From JAUVKT01 sp964634565 (lineage in GTDB: Bacteria > Bacteroidota > Bacteroidia > Bacteroidales > VadinHA17), in the NCBI GenBank assembly GCA_964634565.1, contig CAZWLP010000005.1, forward strand, positions 1 to 64,000: a DNA stretch of 64,000 bases. The letters run 5' to 3'. The notes under the pieces were generated by a model, which was not told the DNA's origin, searched no databases, and saw nothing but the letters and a program-made list of their open reading frames with translations. Positions 52,981-61,478 of this stretch are shown piece by piece. Made by a program: the position numbers and the translations under genes. Positions within the stretch are counted from its first letter, which is position 1. Every line of letters begins with the position of its first letter.

Positions 52981-53613
52981 TTAATTGCTTCTGCTGCTTT
53001 CTTTTACAAAATATGCAACTTTCTCCAGGGAAGTTATCATATCATATTCCTCGAGGTATACATTTGATGGCATATTAAGGGGAACAGTAGTAAAATTAAG
53101 AATACCCTTAATACCAAAACTTATAACATCTTCTGCAGTAGACCTGGCGTATTCCGGAGGTACGGTCAGAATGGCTATCGATATTTTCTTATCCTTTATT
53201 ATTCTCTCCATCTCCTCCACTGAATAGCATCTTACGCCCCAATCATCGGTTCCAACCTTATCCGGATCTTTATCGAAGGCGGCCACAATATTAAGCTGGG
53301 ATCTTTTCCCCTTGAAATAATGACTGATAGCCCTGCCAAAATTACCTAATCCGATAACTGCAACATTCTGACCCTGATCAGAATCAATTATATTACCAAT
53401 GGTCTTGATTAATTCTTTTATGTCATAACCTTTTTTCATAACACTGGTATAACCTATCAACATAAGATCTCTTCTTACCTGTACAGCCGTAATATGCAAC
53501 AGGGCAGCCAGCTCGTGGGAAAAAATATATTCACTTCCACTCTGGAGGTAGCCAAGAAGGTTTCTCCTGTATTCACTTAGTCTCTCCACTGTTTTACCTG
53601 GTAGTAAATCCAT
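52981..53613 (-). CDS. rex: Redox-sensing transcriptional repressor Rex
   Basis: Rex senses the NADH/NAD ratio and represses fermentation and hydrogenase genes when NADH is low. The 210-residue protein has the N-terminal winged-helix DNA-binding domain (LAALLHITAVQVRRDLMLIG) and the Rossmann domain with VAVIGLGNFGRAIS. Its own start is preceded by a near-perfect Rex operator. The hydG operon begins 166 bases downstream on the same strand. Confidence 0.95.
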   Translation of the reverse strand: MDLLPGKTVERLSEYRRNLLGYLQSGSEYIFSHELAALLHITAVQVRRDLMLIGYTSVMKKGYDIKELIKTIGNIIDSDQGQNVAVIGLGNFGRAISHYFKGKRSQLNIVAAFDKDPDKVGTDDWGVRCYSVEEMERIIKDKKISIAILTVPPEYARSTAEDVISFGIKGILNFTTVPLNMPSNVYLEEYDMITSLEKVAYFVKESSRSN

Positions 53614-53625
53614 GCTATTCGATAT

Positions 53626-53643
53626 TTGTTTATTTTATAACAA
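53626..53643. promoter_or_regulatory. Rex operator
   Basis: TTGTTTATTTTATAACAA is one substitution from the symmetrical TTGTTA-N6-TAACAA Rex site known from several phyla. It lies 12 bases upstream of the rex start codon, as expected for autoregulation. Confidence 0.6.
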
Positions 53644-53671
53644 TTAAATTATTAAAAGGATTAATCAATGC

Positions 53672-54106
53672 TCAAATTTTATTTACAAATTCTTCCAGTC
53701 TGTCAAATAAACTTTTCTGTACTTCTGGAAATGTAAGGTTTCCGGGTAGTGAAGATGATGAAATACATTCCTCTATCTCGTCTTTATCCTCTATCTCTGC
53801 TAATTCCAGTATGTCGGAAAAGAACAGCTTACCTGTTCGGATAACACCATTGTGTTTTACAGAATAGGTATTAATACACTCCAAGATAAACTTTCTTGCC
53901 CCTGTTTCTTCCATTAACTCTCTTCCTGCAGCCATATATGCTGATTCGCCTTTATCGATATGACCGGCCGGAAGTTCGAAGCTTCCTCTCTTTCGGCTCT
54001 TTACAAAGAGCCATCTCCCACAATAATATGCTCCTACAATAACATATACAGGTTCGGGAAGGCCTTCATGATTACACTTATAGAACTCGACATCAGGCAT
54101 ATTCAA
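53672..54106 (-). CDS. NUDIX hydrolase
   Basis: A 144-residue protein with a complete Nudix box, GHIDKGESAYMAAGRELMEE followed by TGA, matching Gx5Ex7REUxEExGU. Nudix enzymes hydrolyse nucleoside diphosphate derivatives; the substrate is not identified. It lies 58 bases upstream of rex on the same strand. Confidence 0.9.
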   Translation of the reverse strand: MNMPDVEFYKCNHEGLPEPVYVIVGAYYCGRWLFVKSRKRGSFELPAGHIDKGESAYMAAGRELMEETGARKFILECINTYSVKHNGVIRTGKLFFSDILELAEIEDKDEIEECISSSSLPGNLTFPEVQKSLFDRLEEFVNKI

Positions 54107-54170
54107 ATTTTGAACTTATGATTATGCAAGATATAATTATTATAAATATTCTTATCATATCTTTTTATAT

Positions 54171-55397
54171 TTGCCACTGAAAATCATAGCTGTGTATATT
54201 CTTATTATCAATATCTTATTTCTGCTTGCGATAGATATTCTGTCGTTTATCACTCTTGGCAAGGGACATATAATCGAAAATAAAACCGGAGTAAGAATAT
54301 TAAAAATCCTGCACCTGCTTCTTAGTCTCTGCAGCTGGATTATTTTGTTACTCATACTGATCTGGAAAGGTGATTTTGCTGACAACAGGAATATTGCAAA
54401 AATGCTTTTTATGGGATTTCTTATTGCAGCCATATGGCTGCCCAGGATAATTATAATAATCTTCTCAAATCTTGCATTTTTTCTTCGCCGGAAGTTCTTA
54501 TCAGCAGCCAGGGTCATAAATTATATCGGGATAATATTATCTGTTGCAACTATCTCACTTATCGCATGGGGTACCTTCGTAGGGAGATTCGATTTCCGCT
54601 TTGAAGAAGTAAATATTAATTACCATAATCTTCCTGCCGACCTGGAAGGATTTAAAATTGTGCATCTGTCTGATATGCATCTAAGCAGCTTCCATAGAAA
54701 TAAGGACCGCCTGGAAAAATTACTTACAGAGATAAATACTCTAAAACCTGATATCATTGTAAATACAGGCGATTTTGTCACAATAGCCTGGAATGAGATG
54801 GCTCCTTTTTCTGAAATACTAAATAAGTCACATAGCAGGTATGGAAATTATGCTATTCCTGGCAATCATGATGCAGGAACATATCACCCATATTACGACG
54901 AGCACCACAGGGAGTTAAATGTCAGTATCTTCGACTCTCTGCTTACAGAATCTGGTTACCTCCAGCTAAAGGATAGTTGTCTGATATTAAATATTAATGA
55001 TTCAAGATTAAAGATTGCAGGTGTAATAACAAGGGGCTCTATACCTGATATAATCTTTGGAGACCTCGAAAAAGCTCTTGGGGATCAGGACGCTGATTTT
55101 ACTATTTTACTTACACATGATCCCAATCACTGGTATTATGAGCTACAGGAAAGTAAGAAAGTTAACCTTACGCTTTCCGGCCATACTCACGGCATGCAAT
55201 TTGGGTTAAAAATCGGAAATTTCCAGTGGAGCCTGGCCTCAAAACTATACCCGGCATGGAACGGGCTATATGGAGCTAATAATAATTATCTATATGTAAA
55301 CAGGGGGCTGGGTACCATCTCCCTGCCATCAAGGATAGGCATGCCCCCCGAAATTACTGTTATCACGCTTAGATCAGATAATCAGAACCGGCGCTGA
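54171..55397 (+). CDS. Membrane-anchored metallophosphoesterase
   Basis: A 408-residue protein with about four N-terminal membrane segments (to about residue 135) and a cytoplasmic or periplasmic metallophosphoesterase domain. Motifs are IVHLSDMHLS, NTGDFVT, PGNHDAGTY, LLTHDPNHW and SGHTHGMQFG, which bind two metal ions. Relatives include YaeI-type phosphodiesterases and lipid phosphatases. The start is uncertain: the TTG at 54171 overlaps a TATATTTG promoter-like box (54166-54173), so a later start such as GTG 54192 may be real. The end overlaps the convergent Spy-like gene by 16 bases. Confidence 0.87.
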   Translation: MPLKIIAVYILIINILFLLAIDILSFITLGKGHIIENKTGVRILKILHLLLSLCSWIILLLILIWKGDFADNRNIAKMLFMGFLIAAIWLPRIIIIIFSNLAFFLRRKFLSAARVINYIGIILSVATISLIAWGTFVGRFDFRFEEVNINYHNLPADLEGFKIVHLSDMHLSSFHRNKDRLEKLLTEINTLKPDIIVNTGDFVTIAWNEMAPFSEILNKSHSRYGNYAIPGNHDAGTYHPYYDEHHRELNVSIFDSLLTESGYLQLKDSCLILNINDSRLKIAGVITRGSIPDIIFGDLEKALGDQDADFTILLTHDPNHWYYELQESKKVNLTLSGHTHGMQFGLKIGNFQWSLASKLYPAWNGLYGANNNYLYVNRGLGTISLPSRIGMPPEITVITLRSDNQNRR

Positions 55398-55780
55398 CCG
55401 CCTCTTTCCTGTCTTATTCTTTCCATCTCATCAAGATATGTTTTCATCCTCTTTTCGCCCAGAACCGTCTTCAATTCCTCATCGCGGGACTTATTTAACT
55501 TATCAATCGCATCCCTCATGCCCTCGCGATCTCCTGATTTTCTCATTTCTGCCATTTTCTTCTGGCCCTCCTTTGCTGACTTAAGAAATATCTCCTTTAA
55601 TTTTGCCTCTTCCTTCTTTTCAACTTTCACTATTTTCTTTAAACGTTCGAGCTGTTGATTGGCCTGTTCATCAGGACTCTGATTCCTCATTCCCTGTCCC
55701 TGTCCCCTCTGCTGGGCAAACAGACCTGTTACCATCAGAGACATTATTAATACCAGGCCTACTCTTATTACTGATTTCAT
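55382..55780 (-). CDS. Spy/CpxP-like periplasmic protein
   Basis: A 132-residue protein with a signal peptide (VGLVLIMSLMVTGLFAQ) and a Gln/Gly-rich segment, then a highly charged, all-helical body (LERLKKIVKVEKKEEAKLKE and EKRMKTYLDEMERIRQE). This resembles Spy/CpxP proteins, which act as periplasmic chaperones or metal-stress sensors. The clear LTxxQ motif is not seen, so the link is by style. It overlaps the metallophosphoesterase gene end. Confidence 0.7.
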   Translation of the reverse strand: MKSVIRVGLVLIMSLMVTGLFAQQRGQGQGMRNQSPDEQANQQLERLKKIVKVEKKEEAKLKEIFLKSAKEGQKKMAEMRKSGDREGMRDAIDKLNKSRDEELKTVLGEKRMKTYLDEMERIRQERGGQRRF

Positions 55781-55893
55781 ATTAAAGATTTATTAATTAA
55801 CACTATATATCCTAAAGACAATCAGACCCATAATTTTATTCCATTCAAAATAACAATTCTAAAGTCGACTTATTATAAAGCAAGACTGTAAGG

Positions 55894-56832
55894 TTAATAA
55901 AGGGAATAAATCTGCTCCTCAATTACCCTTCTGTTTATATCTGTAAGACGTGCTCTTTCTAGTAATATCCTTACTCTTTTCAACTGTTCCCTGTTTTTTC
56001 TGTAAAGCAGTTGATGAAGATGCCAGGAAGTCATTCCTACAGCTCCCCAACAAATATAGTCTACAAGGTATTTAACTTCTTCTGAACTAAGTTTTCTTAC
56101 CAAAGAATATTGTTCAATAAAAGTGCTGAATAGTTTCATGTTCATCTCAAGACCGTCATAGCAGAAACCATTTATTGTCATACCAACGTCAAACAACAGT
56201 TTATCAATAGCAAACTCTTCAAAATCGACAAGTCCAATAAGTTTTTCGTTGTAAAACAGGGTATTATCAGGAAAAACATCACCATGTACGATACCTGCAG
56301 GCAGATCAAGCAGGAGTTTCTCCTCAAGATTGGTAAATTGTTTAATAAAATTTTTAGTTACATCAGGATATGATGATTTCAGAAAGGCCTCTGATTTAAT
56401 TAATTCCCTGCTATCGCCAACAGATATCGCATTTTTCTTAATAATCTCCTTCGGAGGCCGTATTGAAGATAAAATGCCAACTGCTCCGGCAATCTGGGAA
56501 ACAACACCCTTATTAAGCTCAGGCAGTTCGCCCTCCAGAAATTCATATACAACAACAGGTACTTCGTTCAGGAATGAGAGGAAGCCACCATCGGTTCTGG
56601 CAATTGGGTATGCTGTTTTAAAATTATTCTCCTTAAGGACAGACATCAGCAGCATCTCCTGCTCAATATTCTCAACCGACTGCTGGTCGCAAAACCTTAT
56701 AAAGATTTCACCACAGGTACATTTAACTCCAAAATTCCTGTTGGCATATCCATGACTCTGATCATTAATAGATTCTATCCGACCGAGGTCATACTCTTTT
56801 AAGACTCTTTCAATTTGAAACTTATTTCCCAT
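55894..56832 (-). CDS. APH-family phosphotransferase (homoserine kinase type II-like)
   Basis: A 312-residue kinase-like protein. The catalytic loop is GIVHGDVFPDNTLFYNEKLI (HxDxxxxN) and the metal-binding Asp follows in GLVDFEEFAIDKLLFDVGMT. ThrB-like type II homoserine kinases and aminoglycoside phosphotransferases share this fold; the length fits the former. An N-terminal Cys pair (VKCTCGEIF) is unusual. It stands alone. Confidence 0.85.
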   Translation of the reverse strand: MGNKFQIERVLKEYDLGRIESINDQSHGYANRNFGVKCTCGEIFIRFCDQQSVENIEQEMLLMSVLKENNFKTAYPIARTDGGFLSFLNEVPVVVYEFLEGELPELNKGVVSQIAGAVGILSSIRPPKEIIKKNAISVGDSRELIKSEAFLKSSYPDVTKNFIKQFTNLEEKLLLDLPAGIVHGDVFPDNTLFYNEKLIGLVDFEEFAIDKLLFDVGMTINGFCYDGLEMNMKLFSTFIEQYSLVRKLSSEEVKYLVDYICWGAVGMTSWHLHQLLYRKNREQLKRVRILLERARLTDINRRVIEEQIYSLY

Positions 56833-56963
56833 TTTTTACTTCCCGGGCTTTAAATAGCAATTTATGCATCCGATAAGAATGAGCCTGCCTAATATTTTAA
56901 TTAGTCCCCCTCAATAGCTATATTAGATAGCTAAATTTACACAATTAGATCATAACTATAGGA

Positions 56964-57758
56964 ATGAATAATATTATTTATCATGTTGACGCTTTTACCA
57001 GCGAACCATTCAAGGGTAATCCTGCTGGTGTATTTATTACCTCCGGCGAACTTGTAGAAGATTATATGCAGGCTATAGCGGCTGAGATAAATCTTTCTGA
57101 AACTGCTTTTCTTTCACCAGCAGAGAATGGCTTCAGAATCAGGTTCTATACACCTGAAACAGAAATAGATCTTTGCGGCCATGCGACCCTGTCTGCCGCA
57201 CATATATTATATGAGCTGGGGATCGTGCCTCCCGAAACAATATTAAAGTTTTTTTCCAGGGCTGGAGAATTAAACGTCCAAAACTCCAATAATATGATAA
57301 TTATGGACCTGCCGGCCTATAAATTCAAAAAGAAAAAACTTCCCGATGATTTTAAAGAGATATGCAACTTTATCCCTGGTGAATTTTACAAATGCGATCA
57401 TAACTGGCATATGGCAATCCTTAAAAAGGAGGAGGAATTAATTAATGCCTCACCTGATTTTACCCGCTTAAAGAAATCTGACTATTCAAATCTTATTATT
57501 ACAGCCGATTCATCAGATGAAAATATTGATTTTATAGTTCGTTGTTTTGTGCCTGGAATGGGTATAAATGAGGATCCTGTTACCGGCTCAGCTCATTGTG
57601 CTCTTACTCCATACTGGTCTGCTAAAACCGGAAAGAAGCAGTTTACTTCATACCAGGCATCAAAAAGAGGGGGTTACCTGAGGGTAGGGCTGGCTGAAGA
57701 CAGGGTTCACATTGCAGGGAATGCAGTTACCATTTTCAGATCTGAGTTGATGATATAA
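56964..57758 (+). CDS. PhzF-family isomerase/epimerase
   Basis: A 264-residue protein of the PhzF family. The N-terminal YHVDAFTSEPFKGNPAGVFI, the catalytic Glu region in INLSETAFLSPAENGFRIRF, the LCGHATLSAAHILYELG segment and EDPVTGSAHCALTPYW are all present. PhzF relatives isomerise phenazine precursors or act on unknown metabolites, and no phenazine genes are here, so the name gives only the fold. Confidence 0.92.
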   Translation: MNNIIYHVDAFTSEPFKGNPAGVFITSGELVEDYMQAIAAEINLSETAFLSPAENGFRIRFYTPETEIDLCGHATLSAAHILYELGIVPPETILKFFSRAGELNVQNSNNMIIMDLPAYKFKKKKLPDDFKEICNFIPGEFYKCDHNWHMAILKKEEELINASPDFTRLKKSDYSNLIITADSSDENIDFIVRCFVPGMGINEDPVTGSAHCALTPYWSAKTGKKQFTSYQASKRGGYLRVGLAEDRVHIAGNAVTIFRSELMI

Positions 57759-57801
57759 TAAACAAATATCTCAAACGCTGTTTTCAAACAGTATTTAGTA
57801 T

Positions 57802-57809
57802 TAGTTTTG
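57802..57809 (+). promoter_or_regulatory. -7 promoter box of ugd (TAGTTTTG)
   Basis: TAGTTTTG lies 43 bases before the ugd start. A 14-base palindrome, CTGTTTTCAAACAG (57778-57791), sits where the -33 region would be and could be an operator or the end of the phzF transcript. Confidence 0.45.
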
Positions 57810-57852
57810 CATAAAACCTGGAAATTTACATTAAAATAAAGCAATAGATACA

Positions 57853-59166
57853 ATGAATATCACACTTATTGGCACAGGATATGTCGGACTGGTATCAGGA
57901 ACCACACTAGCTGAAACAGGTATAAATGTTACCTGTGTTGATATCGATAAAATCAAAATCGATAATCTTAGCAAGGGTATTATCCCAATATATGAACCAG
58001 GCCTGGAGCCCATGGTAAAGAGAAATGTTTCTGCCGGCCGGCTTAAATTTACTACCAGTCTGGCAGATGCGATCCAGGGATCGGAAACAATTATGATTGC
58101 TGTGGGGACTCCTCCCGACGAAGATGGCAGTGCCGATCTGCAGTATGTTCTTGGTGTTGCTGAAGAAATAGGTAAAAACCTTAATAACTACGCAGTAATT
58201 ATCACCAAAAGTACTGTTCCGATAGGGACTGCTGAGAAAGTAAGAACAAAGATTGCAGGGGAGCTTAAGGCAAGAGGCTCAGATGTGGAATTTGATGTGG
58301 CCTCAAATCCCGAGTTTTTAAAAGAAGGTGACGCTGTAAATGATAGCATGAGACCCGACAGGATAATAGTTGGAACAGATTCCGAAAGAGCCTACGAAGT
58401 AATAAGAAAGCTTTATAAGCCTTTTGTGCTGAATGGTCATCCTGTAATTTTTATGGATATTCCTTCAGCGGAACTTACCAAGTATGCCGCCAATGCCATG
58501 CTGGCAACTAAAATCAGCTTTATTAATGATATAGCCAACCTGTGTGAAAGAGTGGGAGCCGATATCAATATGGTAAGACGAGGTATTGCTTCCGATTCAA
58601 GGATAGGTAACAGGTTCATTTATGCAGGCGCAGGTTATGGCGGATCATGCTTTCCGAAAGATGTAAAAGCTATTATTCGCACTGCTGACGAATATGGTTA
58701 TGGATTAAAAATTATGAAAGCTGTTGATGAAGTAAATGAGCTTCAGAAAGAAGTTTTATTTATGAAGATATCAAATGTATTTAAAGATAAACTGAAGGGA
58801 CTGAAAGTTGCAGTATGGGGGCTGGCATTTAAGCCAAATACTGATGATATGAGGGAAGCACCCGCTCTAACGCTTATAAACAGACTCTGCGAAGCAGGTG
58901 CTATGGTAACCGCCTATGACCCGGTGGCTATGGATGAAAGCAGAAGGAGGATAGGTGATAAAATTAATTATGGAAATGATGCATACGACTGTGTTATTGA
59001 TGCAGATGCACTGGTACTGGTAACAGAATGGAATGAGTTTAAAAATCCAAACTGGAAGGTTTTGCAGAAAGTAATGAGGGATAATAAGGTTTTTGATGGC
59101 CGTAATATATACGAAAAGGAGAGTCTTACAGAGATGGGATTTGAATATTACGGAATAGGAAGATAG
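57853..59166 (+). CDS. ugd: UDP-glucose 6-dehydrogenase
   Basis: Ugd oxidises UDP-glucose to UDP-glucuronate with two NAD molecules. The 437-residue protein starts ITLIGTGYVGLVSGTTLAET (NAD site), has SNPEFLKEGDAVNDSMRPDR and the catalytic cysteine in AGYGGSCFPKDVKAII. The C-terminal UDP-binding domain follows (WGLAFKPNTDDMREAPAL). It is followed after four bases by the epimerase gene, forming a UDP-galacturonate route. Confidence 0.95.
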   Translation: MNITLIGTGYVGLVSGTTLAETGINVTCVDIDKIKIDNLSKGIIPIYEPGLEPMVKRNVSAGRLKFTTSLADAIQGSETIMIAVGTPPDEDGSADLQYVLGVAEEIGKNLNNYAVIITKSTVPIGTAEKVRTKIAGELKARGSDVEFDVASNPEFLKEGDAVNDSMRPDRIIVGTDSERAYEVIRKLYKPFVLNGHPVIFMDIPSAELTKYAANAMLATKISFINDIANLCERVGADINMVRRGIASDSRIGNRFIYAGAGYGGSCFPKDVKAIIRTADEYGYGLKIMKAVDEVNELQKEVLFMKISNVFKDKLKGLKVAVWGLAFKPNTDDMREAPALTLINRLCEAGAMVTAYDPVAMDESRRRIGDKINYGNDAYDCVIDADALVLVTEWNEFKNPNWKVLQKVMRDNKVFDGRNIYEKESLTEMGFEYYGIGR

Positions 59167-59170
59167 AGCT

Positions 59171-60229
59171 ATGAGCATTTTAATTACAGGGACGGCCGGA
59201 TTTATTGGTTTTCACCTTTCCAGAAGATTAATACAGGAAGGAAAAAGGGTGGTTGGGATAGATATTATAAACAATTACTATGATATCAACCTGAAATACG
59301 GAAGGCTGAAAGAGAAAGGAATAGACCACAGTAAAATTGAATATGGACTTGCTCAGGAAAGTTCTGTCTACCCAAACTATACCTTTATCAAATGTGATCT
59401 TAACGACCATGAAACGTTGCAGAATATATTCATGGAATATAAGTTCACAAGGGTGATTAACCTTGCAGCCCAGGCAGGAGTAAGATATAGCCTGGAAAAC
59501 CCCAGGGCATATATCGACAGTAATATTTCGGGCTTCGCAAATATCCTTGAGTGCTGTCGCAACAATAAGATCAGGCATCTTATATATGCCAGCAGCTCAA
59601 GTGTTTATGGTTTAAATAAATTAATGCCCTTCTCAACAAGCCATAATGTTGATCACCCTATAAGCCTATATGCGGCCTCAAAGAAATCGAACGAGCTTAT
59701 GGCACATACATACAGTCACCTGTTCGGTTTATCAACAACGGGACTAAGATTCTTTACTGTATATGGTCCCTGGGGAAGACCGGATATGGCGCTTTTTATC
59801 TTTACCAAAGCCATATTGGAAGGTAAGCCCATACAGATTAACAATAATGGCAATATGTCAAGAGATTTCACTTATGTGGATGATATTGTTGAATCGATAA
59901 TCAGCCTACTTGATAAGGAGCCGCAACCAGACCCCGGATGGAATGGACTGGACCCCGATCCTGCAACCTCCCCTGCCCCGTACAGGATTTATAATATAGG
60001 AAATAACTCTCCTGTTAAGCTGATGGATTTTGTAAGGGCAATAGAGAAGGAAATGGGGAAGGAAGCCAAAAAGGAGTATCTGCCAATGCAGGCAGGCGAT
60101 GTAGAAGCCACATGGGCCAATGTTGATGATCTTATCAATATAACCGGGTTCAGACCGGCCACACCAATAGAAAAAGGAATAAGGAATTTTATTGCCTGGT
60201 ACAAATCTTTCTATTCAGTAAATAAATAA
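59171..60229 (+). CDS. UDP-glucuronate 4-epimerase (NAD-dependent SDR)
   Basis: A 352-residue extended SDR. The NAD motif is GTAGFIGFHLSRRL, the active site Tyr and Lys are in SLYAASKKSNELMAHTYSHL, and GLRFFTVYGPWGRPDMALFI is typical of UDP-glucuronate epimerases. With ugd upstream it probably makes UDP-galacturonate for surface polysaccharide or LPS. Its stop directly abuts the convergent stop of the SpmAB-like gene. Confidence 0.92.
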   Translation: MSILITGTAGFIGFHLSRRLIQEGKRVVGIDIINNYYDINLKYGRLKEKGIDHSKIEYGLAQESSVYPNYTFIKCDLNDHETLQNIFMEYKFTRVINLAAQAGVRYSLENPRAYIDSNISGFANILECCRNNKIRHLIYASSSSVYGLNKLMPFSTSHNVDHPISLYAASKKSNELMAHTYSHLFGLSTTGLRFFTVYGPWGRPDMALFIFTKAILEGKPIQINNNGNMSRDFTYVDDIVESIISLLDKEPQPDPGWNGLDPDPATSPAPYRIYNIGNNSPVKLMDFVRAIEKEMGKEAKKEYLPMQAGDVEATWANVDDLINITGFRPATPIEKGIRNFIAWYKSFYSVNK

Positions 60230-61462
60230 TTAAGCAAAAAACAGGTAGCCAATAAATATAGCTGCAATAATTCCTGCAAAATCTGCTATCAGTCCACAGG
60301 TAACTGCATAACGTGTATTCTTTATACCCACCGAGCCAAAGTAGACTGCAATTATATAAAATGTAGTATCCGTTGCTCCCTGAAAGGTAGATGAAAGACG
60401 TCCGACAAATGAATCTGCCCCGTGAACAGTCATGGCATCAACCATCATTCCCCTTGCCCCAGCCCCGCTTAGTGGCTTCATAAAGGCAGTAGGCAATGCA
60501 TCCACAAATCTGGTGTCCAGACCCATAAAGGCAATAGCCTTACCTATTCCGTTAATAATAATATCAAAAGCGCCCGAAGCCCTGAAAACGCCTATTGCGA
60601 CAAGTATGGCAACCAGGAAGGGAATAATTTTAATGGCAATTCCAAATCCTTCTTTTGCTCCCTCAATAAAGCTGTCATAAACATTTACTCTTTTTACCAT
60701 AGCCAGGACTATAAATGATACAATCACTGAAAATAGTATAAAGCTCGCTGCAAAGGTTGATATACGTGCTATTTCCTCCCTGGGAAGAGAGCTGAAATAC
60801 CAGATGATACCCAATATTACAGCCGTCATACCACCAAGATAAAGTAAAATGGTCCTGTTAAACAGGTTTATCTTCTGGGCAACGGCAACAGAAATCATTC
60901 CTGCAAGGGTCGAGAAAAATGTTGCCAGGAGGATAGGAATAAATATATCGGCAGGGTTTGCAGCTCCAAGCTGAGCCCTGTAAACCATTACACTTATAGG
61001 TATTATTGTCAGGCCCGATGTATTAAGAACAAGGAACATTATCTGTGCATTTGATGCTACATTCTTTTCCTTATTTACTTCCTGCATCTCCTTCATTGCC
61101 TTAAGTCCCATTGGAGTAGCTGCATTGTCTAGACCAAGCATATTTGCTGCCAGATTCATCATTATTGATCCGTAAGCAGGGTGGTCTTCAGGAAGTTCCG
61201 GAAAGAGTTTCCTGAAAAAGGGACCAACCAACCTTGAGAATATTTTAACCACTCCTCCCTTCTCGCCTACCTTCATTAATCCCAGCCAGAGGGTTAACAC
61301 GCCTGTGAGTCCGAGGGATATCTCAAAACCCGTTTTAGCACTCGAAAAAGTGGCATTTACCATTTCTCCGAAGACCTCGGTGTTCCCTGTAAATATTAAT
61401 TGCCCCAGGGCAAAAATAAATGCCAGAAGAAAAAATGCTATCCAGATGTAATTCAGAGCCAT
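60230..61462 (-). CDS. Fused SpmA/SpmB-like nucleoside-recognition (Gate) membrane protein
   Basis: A 410-residue membrane protein with about ten hydrophobic segments. Two Gate/nucleoside-recognition halves are joined: the first contains GLMKVGEKGGVVKIFSRLVG and NLAANMLGLDNAATPMGLKA, the second GAKEGFGIAIKIIPFLVAIL and GAGARGMMVDAMTVHGADSF. In Firmicutes SpmA and SpmB are two separate spore maturation proteins; the fused type occurs widely in non-spore-formers, with unknown function, perhaps transport. It is downstream of the DUF1080 gene by 16 bases. Confidence 0.88.
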   Translation of the reverse strand: MALNYIWIAFFLLAFIFALGQLIFTGNTEVFGEMVNATFSSAKTGFEISLGLTGVLTLWLGLMKVGEKGGVVKIFSRLVGPFFRKLFPELPEDHPAYGSIMMNLAANMLGLDNAATPMGLKAMKEMQEVNKEKNVASNAQIMFLVLNTSGLTIIPISVMVYRAQLGAANPADIFIPILLATFFSTLAGMISVAVAQKINLFNRTILLYLGGMTAVILGIIWYFSSLPREEIARISTFAASFILFSVIVSFIVLAMVKRVNVYDSFIEGAKEGFGIAIKIIPFLVAILVAIGVFRASGAFDIIINGIGKAIAFMGLDTRFVDALPTAFMKPLSGAGARGMMVDAMTVHGADSFVGRLSSTFQGATDTTFYIIAVYFGSVGIKNTRYAVTCGLIADFAGIIAAIFIGYLFFA

Positions 61463-61478
61463 ACTAAAATATAATTTA

